Shown piece after piece: positions 1-6,334 of a stretch of 13,030 nt of DNA. Position 1 is the first letter of the stretch, and each line of letters begins with the position of its first letter. A model generated the notes under the pieces. That model did not search any database. It had not been told where the DNA came from and was given only the letters and a program-made list of their open reading frames with translations. Both the position numbers and the translations under genes were made by a program. Source of the DNA: Synechococcaceae bacterium WBB_10_009 (GTDB taxonomy: Bacteria; Cyanobacteriota; Cyanobacteriia; PCC-6307; Cyanobiaceae); contig RHBP01000037.1 of NCBI GenBank assembly GCA_010030955.1, positions 1 to 13,030 on the forward strand, written 5' to 3'.

Positions 1-788
1 TCCATCAGGTCGTCGGCCTCCAGGTCGCGCAGTTCCAGGTCGGCGTCGCGGGTGACGCGGAAGAAGTAGTGGCCCTCCACCTCCATGCCGGGGAACAGCC
101 GCTGCAGGTTGAAGGCCACCACCTGCTCCAGGGGCACCGCCATGAAGCGCGGCTGGGGGCTGCGCCCCCCATGCAGATCCGTGGGGATGCTCACGAACCG
201 CGGCAGCGTTTTCTTGGGAACCTTGATGCGGGCGAACTGCAGCTGCTTGCTGTGGGGATCGCGGATCATCACCGCGATGTTGAGGCTGAGGTTGCTGATG
301 AAGGGAAAGGGGTGGGCCGGATCCACCGCCAGGGGGGTCAGCACCGGGAACACCGCCTGCTGGAAGTAGCTGCTGGCCCAATCCTTCTGTTTGCGCGAGA
401 GCTCCTCGTAATCGAGCAGCAGGATGCCCCGTTCGCTGAGTTGGTGTTTGAGGCTCTTGCGGTAGTGCTGCTGCTGGCGCTCCAGCAACGGTTCAAGCTG
501 CCGGCGGATCTCGTTCAACTGCTCCAGCGGCGTGCGGCCGTCGTGGCTGAGCTTGTCCACCTGGGCGTGGTGCTGCGACTGCAGCGACGCCACCCGCACC
601 ATGAAAAATTCGTCGAGGTTGTTGCTGAAGATGGCGCTGAATTTGGCCTGCTCCAGCAGCGGCGTGGCCGGGTCCAGGGCCTGGGCGAGCACCCGTTCGT
701 TGAACCGGATCCAGCTCAGCTCGCGGTTGAGGTAGAGCTCGCTCGGCAGGGGGTGGGAAGCACCGTGGGCCGCGCTCGGGGCAGACAT
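1..788 (-). CDS. ppk1: Polyphosphate kinase 1, N-terminal part (C-terminus outside window)
   Basis: PPK1 reversibly transfers the terminal phosphate of ATP onto polyphosphate, making a storage polymer. The window shows 262 codons of the N-terminal and head domains. Typical PPK1 blocks are visible: YLNRELSWIRFNERVLAQA near residue 19, FSAIFSNNLDEFFMVRVASL near 52, then GILLLDYEEL and FPVLTPLAVDPAHPFPFISN, and the VPLEQVVAFNLQRLFPGMEV segment. The catalytic histidine lies in the missing half. The start is ambiguous: in-frame ATGs occur at 788, 857 and 872. The 872 codon overlaps the stop of the upstream 103-aa gene as ATGA, but the extra 28 residues are Asn/Thr-rich and unlike PPK1, so 788 is preferred. 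No Shine-Dalgarno precedes 788. A Pho-box-like repeat lies at 824-842. The family call is secure; the start is less so. Confidence 0.93.
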   Translation of the reverse strand, partial: MSAPSAAHGASHPLPSELYLNRELSWIRFNERVLAQALDPATPLLEQAKFSAIFSNNLDEFFMVRVASLQSQHHAQVDKLSHDGRTPLEQLNEIRRQLEPLLERQQQHYRKSLKHQLSERGILLLDYEELSRKQKDWASSYFQQAVFPVLTPLAVDPAHPFPFISNLSLNIAVMIRDPHSKQLQFARIKVPKKTLPRFVSIPTDLHGGRSPQPRFMAVPLEQVVAFNLQRLFPGMEVEGHYFFRVTRDADLELRDLEADDLM

Positions 789-823
789 GGTGGAGAAATC
801 GCCGACCCCAGTCTCCGCTGATT

Positions 824-842
824 TGGTTGTGTTCAGGTTATT
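824..842 (-). promoter_or_regulatory. Candidate Pho box upstream of ppk1
   Basis: On the minus strand the sequence reads AATAACCT-GAA-CACAACCA. These are two octamers, each matching 6 of 8 positions of the cyanobacterial Pho-box half-site (C/T)TTAACC(T/A), with the characteristic 3-nt spacer (11-bp period). The site ends 35 nt before the preferred ppk1 ATG, in a locally AT-richer stretch. Known: the SphR/PhoB-type response regulator binds such repeats in cyanobacteria under phosphate limitation. Inferred: it controls ppk1. No convincing -10 box was found downstream, and if the true start is 872 the site would be inside the gene. Confidence 0.35.
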
Positions 843-868
843 GCCCTCGCCGGCCATGGCCCATCGGC

Positions 869-1180
869 TCATGGCTTGACCGGTTGCAGCAGGCGCTGCA
901 GCTTGAGGGCCAGGGCCCAGCACTCGGTGGATTCCGGGTGGTCTTGCTCCTCGCTGATCACTGAAATCTGGCAGCGGTGGGTGCGCGAATCCTTCCAGCG
1001 CAGCGTCACCTGCACCGCCCGGTGGCGTTCCTGGCGGGGCAGGTTGTGTTGTTCCCACAGCTGAAATTGTTCATCGCTCTGGCGAGGGTCGAGCTGCAGG
1101 CCCAGGCTGGAATGGAACAGGTCCTTCAAGCGCACCAGATGGCCTGGATGCACATGGGTGACCCATGAAACCTGGGGCAT
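869..1180 (-). CDS. Hypothetical protein (103 aa) upstream of ppk1
   Basis: I do not recognise this family. The 103-residue product is soluble, His/Gln/Arg-rich, and has no signal peptide or membrane segment. An N-terminal block (MPQVSWVTHVHPGHLVRLKD) is followed by a central segment containing VQVTLRWKDS and CQISVISEEQ, which look like beta strands, and an amphipathic C-terminal helix (ECWALALKLQRLLQ). The start is well supported: a perfect AGGAGG lies 6 nt upstream of ATG (complement of 1187-1193). The same frame stays open to 1867, but that extension runs antisense through the histidine phosphatase and is discarded. The stop overlaps a possible ppk1 ATG at 872 and lies 80 nt from the preferred one, so cotranscription with ppk1 is likely. 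A role beside polyphosphate metabolism is only guilt by association. Confidence 0.7.
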   Translation of the reverse strand: MPQVSWVTHVHPGHLVRLKDLFHSSLGLQLDPRQSDEQFQLWEQHNLPRQERHRAVQVTLRWKDSRTHRCQISVISEEQDHPESTECWALALKLQRLLQPVKP

Positions 1181-1186
1181 GGTTCG

Positions 1187-1193
1187 CCCTCCT
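1187..1193 (-). promoter_or_regulatory. Strong ribosome binding site of the 103-aa gene
   Basis: The minus strand reads AGGAGGG, followed by CGAACC and the ATG at 1180. This is the best Shine-Dalgarno in the window, and it fixes the start of a gene whose open frame would otherwise extend far upstream. Confidence 0.7.
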
Positions 1194-1369
1194 GGGAGCG
1201 GCTTCAGCCTCTCAGTGATTGGGCCGCTGGCGTGTGTTGTGCTTAACGCCGGGGCCCCAGGGGTTGGCGTTTGTGCTGCTTGCCACGCGGCGCTGTGTCG
1301 CGATGCTCGTTGGGGCTCGGCAGTGCCCTGGTTGGATGGCGGCGAGCCAATGGAGCGCCTGGGGCCGGC

Positions 1370-1981
1370 ATGGGTTGGATGGGCCGCCTGCTGCCTGCCG
1401 TTGCCATCGGGGTCGCGCTTGTGGCACCGCAGGCGGCCCGGGTGGAAGCCCAGCCATCCCAGGTGCTGTTGCTGCGCCATGGCCACAAAGATCCCAACCG
1501 GGGCGACTTCAACCTCTCCCCCCAGGGGTTCCAGCGGGCCCAGGCCCTGGCCATTGCGCTGCCCCTCTGTTTTGGCCCCATTGGGCGAATCCTCACCTTT
1601 GTGATGGATCCCGACACCAGCAAAAACGCCCGCAGCTATCAAACGGCGGTGCCGCTCGCGGTGGCCACGGGCGTGAACATCCGCATCATGGGCGACGCAC
1701 TGGAGCAGTCGCGGCGGCTGGGGGAGCAGATCCGGCGCCAACCGCTCGACCGGGGGCGGCTGGTGGTGGTGTTCTGGGAGCACCGCCACCTCCCCGAGCT
1801 GGCGGCCGGCCTGGGCTGGCCCGACATGCCGCCGATCGCCGACGACGACTTCGATCGCCTCGATCAACTCGTCTACACCAACGCCTCCTCGCCGCCGCAG
1901 GTGAGGCGCCTGAGCCAGCAGCGCCTGCTGGATGGCTCCGAATCCTGCAGCGGCGCTGCCAACCTCCCCGACCGACCATGA
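1370..1981 (+). CDS. Secreted histidine phosphatase family protein
   Basis: Predicted phosphohydrolase of the phosphoglycerate-mutase-like histidine phosphatase superfamily (203 aa). An N-terminal signal peptide (residues 1-27, hydrophobic LLPAVAIGVALVAP, cleavage after VEA) suggests export. The catalytic RHG motif sits at residues 36-38 in VLLLRHGHKD, where H37 would be the phosphorylated histidine. The usual SYQTAVPLA helix is at 89-97, and the second histidine pair is in WEHRHLPEL (H138/H140), matching the family's C-terminal catalytic His. ATG at 1370 was chosen because it yields a clean signal peptide; a second ATG at 1379 is possible, and the open frame back to 1271 adds an implausible N-terminus. 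The stop overlaps the next gene's ATG (ATGA), so the two are translationally coupled. The substrate is unknown; scavenging phosphate from organic esters in the periplasm is inferred. Confidence 0.85.
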   Translation: MGWMGRLLPAVAIGVALVAPQAARVEAQPSQVLLLRHGHKDPNRGDFNLSPQGFQRAQALAIALPLCFGPIGRILTFVMDPDTSKNARSYQTAVPLAVATGVNIRIMGDALEQSRRLGEQIRRQPLDRGRLVVVFWEHRHLPELAAGLGWPDMPPIADDDFDRLDQLVYTNASSPPQVRRLSQQRLLDGSESCSGAANLPDRP

Positions 1982-2733
1982 CCTTGCGCGCCACCCGCTT
2001 CGGCCCCCTGCTCACCCTGCTGCTCTGGGTGTTGCCCCTGCCCGCGCAGGCCCAGCCCAGCAGGGATGTGGAGGCCTACGCCCAGGGCATCGTGCTCGAC
2101 CGCAAGGCACTGCTGCAGGCCATGGGTCCGCCGCCCGCCGCCGGCAGTGAAGTGGCCAGCAATGATCTGGCGATCCTGCTCTGGCTGCAGGGCTCGCGCA
2201 CCCCTGAGATGGAAGCCAACACCTGGCTCACCCTCGACCGCAACCCCATGCTGTTCAGCCGCGCCTTGGGGGTGGATCTGCAACAGACCACCCCGACGCT
2301 CGAGGCCGGATTGATGGCCTTCCTCGCACCCATCAATGCCGTGATGGGGCGTTTCAAACGCGACTTTGGCCGTCCAAGACCGTTTGTTCAGTACCCGCAG
2401 ATTCAGCCCTGTTTGCCGCGGGAAGCCTCCGCCTCCTACCCATCCGGCCATTCCACCTGGTATCGGGCCACCGCAGAGCTGTTGGCCGACCTGATCCCTG
2501 AGCGCCGGGAGCGTTTGTTGTCGGTGGGCTACCACGGTGGAGCCAGCCGGGCCACCTGCGGAGCCCATTTCCCCTCCGATGTGGAGGCTGGCCAGCGGCT
2601 TGGGGCCGCCGCCGCCCGCCAGGTGATCGCCACACCCCAGTGGCAAGCCTTTCGCAAGGATCCAGCCCTCCAGGCTGAACTGGAGACGTTGCGGCGGGTC
2701 CCGGCGGATCGCCTGATGATGTTGACCCGCTAA
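1978..2733 (+). CDS. Secreted class A acid phosphatase (PAP2 superfamily)
   Basis: Predicted periplasmic nonspecific acid phosphatase (251 aa) releasing inorganic phosphate from organic monoesters. A signal peptide covers residues 1-25 (FGPLLTLLLWVLPLPAQA). All three PAP2 signature blocks are present: KRDFGRPRP starting at K127, YPSGHS with H158, and SRATCGAHFPSD starting at S190, with nucleophile-type H197 and D201. The CGxHFPSD and SYPSGHS forms match bacterial class A acid phosphatases rather than membrane PAP2 lipid phosphatases, and the mature part has no membrane helices. Length is normal for the class. The ATG lies within the stop of the histidine phosphatase (ATGA), implying coupled expression. 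A short GC-rich hairpin follows the stop, and the next gene is convergent. Confidence 0.92.
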   Translation: MTLRATRFGPLLTLLLWVLPLPAQAQPSRDVEAYAQGIVLDRKALLQAMGPPPAAGSEVASNDLAILLWLQGSRTPEMEANTWLTLDRNPMLFSRALGVDLQQTTPTLEAGLMAFLAPINAVMGRFKRDFGRPRPFVQYPQIQPCLPREASASYPSGHSTWYRATAELLADLIPERRERLLSVGYHGGASRATCGAHFPSDVEAGQRLGAAAARQVIATPQWQAFRKDPALQAELETLRRVPADRLMMLTR

Positions 2734-2738
2734 CGCCA

Positions 2739-2752
2739 CGCCGGGGTCGGCG
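2739..2752. terminator. Possible weak bidirectional terminator hairpin
   Basis: CGCCG-GGGT-CGGCG forms a perfect 5-bp stem with a 4-nt loop, located between the convergent acid phosphatase and 64-aa genes. No T tract follows on either strand, so intrinsic termination is unproven. The position is what makes it worth noting. Confidence 0.25.
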
Positions 2753-2758
2753 GGATGC

Positions 2759-2953
2759 TCAGTGCAGCTCGAGCTCTTCGACGATGCTGCACAACGCCGC
2801 AGAGAAGGCCTCCAGGGGCCAGCCCCGCTCCTCGCACAGTTCCACCCCACGCTGCCGCAGCAACCCATCGATCTGACGCCATTGGGCTGGGCTCAGGGCG
2901 AAGCTGCGGCGAGCCTGGTCGGGTTGGATGTAAGAAACCTGGCGCTCAGGCAC
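2759..2953 (-). CDS. Hypothetical small protein (64 aa)
   Basis: I do not recognise this 64-residue product. It has no signal peptide or membrane helix. It reads as an N-terminal strand-like segment (QVSYIQPDQARRSF) followed by two amphipathic helices (SPAQWRQIDGLLRQRG and WPLEAFSAALCSIVEEL). Such a pattern is plausible for a small protein that dimerises or binds a partner. The start is GTG at 2953; an in-frame TAG lies five codons upstream, so the gene cannot be much longer. No Shine-Dalgarno is visible. It converges on the acid phosphatase gene with 25 nt between stops. Codon use and residue composition look protein-like, but the gene could be spurious. Confidence 0.55.
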   Translation of the reverse strand: MPERQVSYIQPDQARRSFALSPAQWRQIDGLLRQRGVELCEERGWPLEAFSAALCSIVEELELH

Positions 2954-3066
2954 GTGGTGTTGGCCCTACACGCACGGGGCCTGTCGGCGCGGATGATGGA
3001 GCCCAATCAGAATCAACAGGACACACGCAAAGCACAGCGCTGGGCGCCGAATCGTGTTGGGATTCT

Positions 3067-3276
3067 TTATTCTGTGGCGATGAAGTTGTAGTCGAGTAAA
3101 GCAGCGAAAAAGGCCAGTTTAAGGTCGGCCAGCCTGGAGCGATCCAGGGGGTTGTCCCCCGGCGCCCAATCCTCCATGGCGCCCTCGATCACCCGATGGA
3201 TGAGGGCAACGGAACCGATGTCCAGGTCAAACTGGGCCACATGAATCGGGGCCGTTTCGGCAGAGCCGTGTTCCAC
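3067..3276 (-). CDS. Hypothetical small acidic protein (69 aa)
   Basis: This is an unrecognised 69-residue acidic protein. The predicted secondary structure is mainly helical, with segments around IGSVALIHRVIEGAMEDW and SRLADLKLAFFAALLDYNFI. The mixed hydrophobic/acidic pattern and the natural stop make it look like a real gene rather than a shadow. The GTG at 3276 is the first usable start, since an in-frame TGA lies just upstream; a second GTG occurs at residue 13. No Shine-Dalgarno is evident. It sits between two other small minus-strand genes with gaps of 113 and 144 nt, so a shared transcript is uncertain. No function can be assigned. Confidence 0.55.
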   Translation of the reverse strand: MEHGSAETAPIHVAQFDLDIGSVALIHRVIEGAMEDWAPGDNPLDRSRLADLKLAFFAALLDYNFIATE

Positions 3277-3420
3277 GGTTCAAGACCATTGGAGTCACAG
3301 TGAAGCCATCCCTTTGGGCTGTTTTGGTGGTGATCGACACCAATGCGTCTCGAGGCGTGCGCAGGGCGGCAGCCGCACGTGCCCACCGACACCCGCCCAA
3401 GGTGCCAAGGGCCACGCGCC
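3277..3420. other. Intergenic region with a hairpin
   Basis: These 144 nt separate two small minus-strand genes. A 7-bp stem (GCGTGCG at 3355-3361 with CGCACGT at 3374-3380, one G-U pair, 12-nt loop) could form. There is no T tract, tRNA-like fold or convincing promoter. It may hold the 3' UTR of the 55-aa gene and the promoter of the 69-aa gene. Confidence 0.3.
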
Positions 3421-3588
3421 TTAGCGGCGCCGGCCGGATTGTTGCAGCTTGATGGTGGTCAGGCCGATGCCCACCACCGCCAGCGCCAGGGTGGCTGCAC
3501 CGAAGCCATGGGCGGTGGCAACGGCATGCAGCAGGTACCAGCAGGGGATCCCCACACAGGTCCACAGCAGGGGTTTCAGCGCGCCCAT
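3421..3588 (-). CDS. Small two-helix membrane protein (55 aa)
   Basis: Predicted integral membrane peptide of unknown function. Two hydrophobic stretches are clear: about residues 6-25 (LLWTCVGIPCWYLLHAVATA) and 29-46 (FGAATLALAVVGIGLTTI), joined by a very short HG turn, i.e. a helical hairpin. The tail KLQQSGRRR is basic and probably cytoplasmic. ATG at 3588 was chosen because the upstream in-frame extension to 3831 is low in hydrophobicity and would run antisense into the glgP start. No Shine-Dalgarno is present. The gene is divergent from glgP, sharing a 215-nt upstream region with it. Cyanobacteria encode many such short membrane proteins, so no specific role can be claimed. Confidence 0.55.
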   Translation of the reverse strand: MGALKPLLWTCVGIPCWYLLHAVATAHGFGAATLALAVVGIGLTTIKLQQSGRRR

Positions 3589-3749
3589 TGAGTGGAAGAC
3601 GGCAGCGGAAGCCGGCAGTGGTGGTTGCCTGCGGCGGCCCCATTGAACCCGATGCTGATCAACGGACGGTGATGGCCCAGCCCATGCCGAGGGCTGGAAG
3701 CAAATCGGTAGGTTTTCAATCTTGTCCTGTGCTTCAACGGGCCTTAACG

Positions 3750-3765
3750 CACCGTGTCCACGGTG
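3750..3765. promoter_or_regulatory. Palindrome upstream of glgP (candidate operator or hairpin)
   Basis: CACCGTG-TC-CACGGTG is a perfect inverted repeat with 7-bp arms, 38 nt before the glgP GTG, in the region shared with the divergent 55-aa gene. Its core CGTGTCCA (3753-3760) is repeated directly at 3772-3779. An AT-richer stretch at 3697-3735 just upstream includes TAGGTT (3709-3714), a possible -10 element without a clear -35. The binding protein is unknown, and it may instead act as a 5'-UTR hairpin. Confidence 0.35.
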
Positions 3766-3803
3766 GTTGCACGTGTCCATGCAGCGCTCCGCTGCCTGCT
3801 TCC

Positions 3804-6323
3804 GTGACCTCCACTCGCGATCTGCCTGCACCGTCCAGTTACGGCGATGCCCAGCGCACGGGATTAACGGCCGACGATCTCTTTGACGGGCTCACCGAGC
3901 ACCTGTTTTTCAGCCAGGGGGCCAGCACATCGGCCCCATCCGACCACGATCTCTACATGGCCCTGAGCTATGCGGTTCGGGATCGGTTGATCAGCCGCCA
4001 TCTGGCCTACAAGGAGCTTCTGCGCCGTCAGCCCGCCAAGGCCGTGGCCTACCTGTCGGCGGAGTTTCTGATCGGCCCCCAGCTCGCCAACAACCTGTTG
4101 ATGCTCGGGGTAATCGATCAGGCCCGTGAAGCCGTCTCCCGCTTCCCCGGGGTCACCCTGGAGCGCATCTTGGAGGTTGAGGAGGAGCCCGGTCTCGGCA
4201 ACGGTGGCCTGGGGCGTCTGGCCGCCTGCTTCATGGAATCGCTGGCCAGCCTGGAGCTGCCCGCCACGGGGTATGGCATCCGCTACGAATTCGGCATCTT
4301 TGACCAGCTGATCGAGAACGGCTCCCAGGTGGAGATCACCGATCAGTGGCTCAAGGGCGGCTGGCCCTGGGAGTTGGTGTATCCCTACAAGGCGTGCCGC
4401 GTGGGGTTCGGCGGCCACACCACCATGCACCGTGATGACCAGGGCCGCCTGCGGGTGCAGTGGCATCCCGCCAGCGAAGTGCTGGGCATCCCGCACGATG
4501 TTCCCGTGCTCGGTTTCGGGGTGAACACCTGCGGCCGGCTGCGGCTCTGGCGGGCCGTGGCCGCCCAAAGCTTTGATTTTTCCGCCTTCAACCGCGGCGA
4601 CCACCTGGCCGCGGTGGAGGAGAAGGTGAGGAGTGAGACCCTCTCCAAGGTGCTCTATCCCAACGACGGCACCGATGCCGGGCGGTTGCTGCGGCTCCAG
4701 CAGCAGCACTTCTTTGTGAGCTGCTCGCTGCAGGACATGCTGCGCAATCTGCAGAAGCGCGGCCTGCCGATCACCGATTTCGAGCAGCACTGGGCCGTGC
4801 AGCTCAACGACACCCACCCCGCCATTGCGGTGGCCGAGCTGATGCGGCTGCTGGTGGATGAGCACCAGCTCGATTGGGACCACGCCTGGGGGATCACCTC
4901 CCGGTCGCTGGCCTACACCAACCACACCCTGCTGCCCGAGGCCCTGGAGTGCTGGGGGCTCGACTTGTTCGGGCGGCTGCTGCCCCGCCACCTGGAGATC
5001 ATCTTCGAGCTCAATGCCCGTTTTCTGCAGCAGGTGAGGATGCGCTACCCCGGCGATGACGCCGTGTTGCGCCGGGTGTCGTTGATCGACGAGCGGGGGG
5101 CCAAGGCCGTGCGCATGGCCCACCTGGCGGCCCTTGGGGCCCATCGCATCAATGGTGTCGCCGCCCTGCACAGCGACCTGGTGCAACGGGATCTGTTCCC
5201 CGACTTTGCGGCCCTGTGGCCCGAGAAGTTCACCAACATCACCAACGGCGTCACCCCCCGGCGTTGGCTGGCCCTCTCCAACCCTCCGCTGGCGGCCCTG
5301 TTGGAGGCGTTGCTGGGCAGCAGCTGGCCGGTGCAGCCCCAGGGCTGGTCGGCGTTGGAGCAGTGGCAGGACGACGACGCGGTGCTGGAGCGCTGGGGCG
5401 GTTGCAAGTTGGCCGCCAAGCGTCAGCTCAGCACCCTGGTGGCCGAGCGCAACGGCCTGTTGGTGGATCCCACCTCCCTGTTCGACATCCAGGTCAAGCG
5501 GATCCACGAATACAAGCGCCAGCACCTCAATGCCCTGCAGCTGGTGGACCGCTACCTGCGGATCAAAGAGGGCCGCACGGAGGGCATGGCGCCACGCACG
5601 GTGGTGTTCGCCGGCAAGGCCGCACCGGGCTACGCCATGGCCAAGTTGATCATTCGCCTGATCAACGGCATCGCTGAGGTGGTCAACAACGACCCCGACT
5701 GCCGCGACCTGCTCAAGGTGGTGTTCCTGGCTGACTTCAACGTGAAATTGGCCGAGAAGATCTACCCAGCCGCCGACCTCTCCGAGCAGATCTCCACCGC
5801 CGGCCTCGAGGCCTCGGGCACCGGCAACATGAAATTCGCCATGAATGGCGCGATCACCATCGGCACGCTGGATGGGGCCAATGTGGAAATTCGCCAGCAG
5901 GTGGGCGAGGAGCATTTCCTGCTGTTCGGCCTCACCGCCGACGCGGTGCAGCAGTGGCGCAGCCAGGGCTACCGGCCCTGGGAGCTGCTGGAGGGCTCCG
6001 GCCCGCTGCAGCGGGTCTTCGAGCTGATCGGCTCCGGGCAGTTCAGCCAGGGCGACCGAGAGCTGTTCCGTCCGCTGCTGGATGGCCTGGTCCACGGCGA
6101 TCCCTTTTTCGTGCTGGCCGATTTCGACGCCTACTGCCAAGGCCAGCAGCGGGCCGATGCGCTGTGGCAGACCCCCAGCAGCTGGCGCCGCTCATCGCTG
6201 CTGAACACGGCCCGCAGCGGTCTGTTCTCCTCCGACCGTGCCATCGGTGAGTACGCCGAACGGGTCTGGGGCGTCAAGCCCCTGCCCGTGGAGCTGGCCT
6301 GCAACCTGCCGACCCTCAACTGA
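3804..6323 (+). CDS. glgP: Glycogen/alpha-glucan phosphorylase
   Basis: This pyridoxal-phosphate enzyme (839 aa) phosphorolyses the non-reducing ends of glycogen to glucose-1-phosphate, the first step in mobilising stored carbon. Family landmarks include AYLSAEFLIGPQLANNLLML, EEEPGLGNGGLGRLAACFME, the QLNDTHPAIAVAELMR block, NITNGVTPRRWL, DIQVKRIHEYKRQHLNALQ (from D561) and the PLP site EASGTGNMKFAMNGA with K677 as the Schiff-base lysine. No key element is missing. The frame is open back to 3588, but homology-like sequence begins with VTSTRDLPAPSSYG, so the GTG at 3804 is chosen; length then matches the usual 815-850 aa. No Shine-Dalgarno is visible. A sigma-factor gene follows 11 nt after the stop, indicating one transcript. 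Confidence 0.96.
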   Translation: MTSTRDLPAPSSYGDAQRTGLTADDLFDGLTEHLFFSQGASTSAPSDHDLYMALSYAVRDRLISRHLAYKELLRRQPAKAVAYLSAEFLIGPQLANNLLMLGVIDQAREAVSRFPGVTLERILEVEEEPGLGNGGLGRLAACFMESLASLELPATGYGIRYEFGIFDQLIENGSQVEITDQWLKGGWPWELVYPYKACRVGFGGHTTMHRDDQGRLRVQWHPASEVLGIPHDVPVLGFGVNTCGRLRLWRAVAAQSFDFSAFNRGDHLAAVEEKVRSETLSKVLYPNDGTDAGRLLRLQQQHFFVSCSLQDMLRNLQKRGLPITDFEQHWAVQLNDTHPAIAVAELMRLLVDEHQLDWDHAWGITSRSLAYTNHTLLPEALECWGLDLFGRLLPRHLEIIFELNARFLQQVRMRYPGDDAVLRRVSLIDERGAKAVRMAHLAALGAHRINGVAALHSDLVQRDLFPDFAALWPEKFTNITNGVTPRRWLALSNPPLAALLEALLGSSWPVQPQGWSALEQWQDDDAVLERWGGCKLAAKRQLSTLVAERNGLLVDPTSLFDIQVKRIHEYKRQHLNALQLVDRYLRIKEGRTEGMAPRTVVFAGKAAPGYAMAKLIIRLINGIAEVVNNDPDCRDLLKVVFLADFNVKLAEKIYPAADLSEQISTAGLEASGTGNMKFAMNGAITIGTLDGANVEIRQQVGEEHFLLFGLTADAVQQWRSQGYRPWELLEGSGPLQRVFELIGSGQFSQGDRELFRPLLDGLVHGDPFFVLADFDAYCQGQQRADALWQTPSSWRRSSLLNTARSGLFSSDRAIGEYAERVWGVKPLPVELACNLPTLN

Positions 6324-6334
6324 TCCCCCACACC

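Noticed and set aside
1242..1249. Single Pho-like half-site CTTAACGC (also at 3743-3750)
   Set aside because: No second half-site at 11-bp spacing in either case, so not called a Pho box.
869..1867. 332-aa minus-strand open frame
   Set aside because: Only its last 103 codons behave like a gene with its own RBS; the rest is antisense to the histidine phosphatase, an artefact of high third-position GC.
3588..3803. 72-residue N-terminal extension of GlgP
   Set aside because: No phosphorylase-like sequence before VTSTRDLP, Cys-rich noise; the region also holds the palindrome and likely promoter.
3864..6140. 758-aa minus-strand open frame opposite glgP
   Set aside because: Pure antisense of a clearly real phosphorylase; Gln/His/Gly-rich composition without domain motifs.
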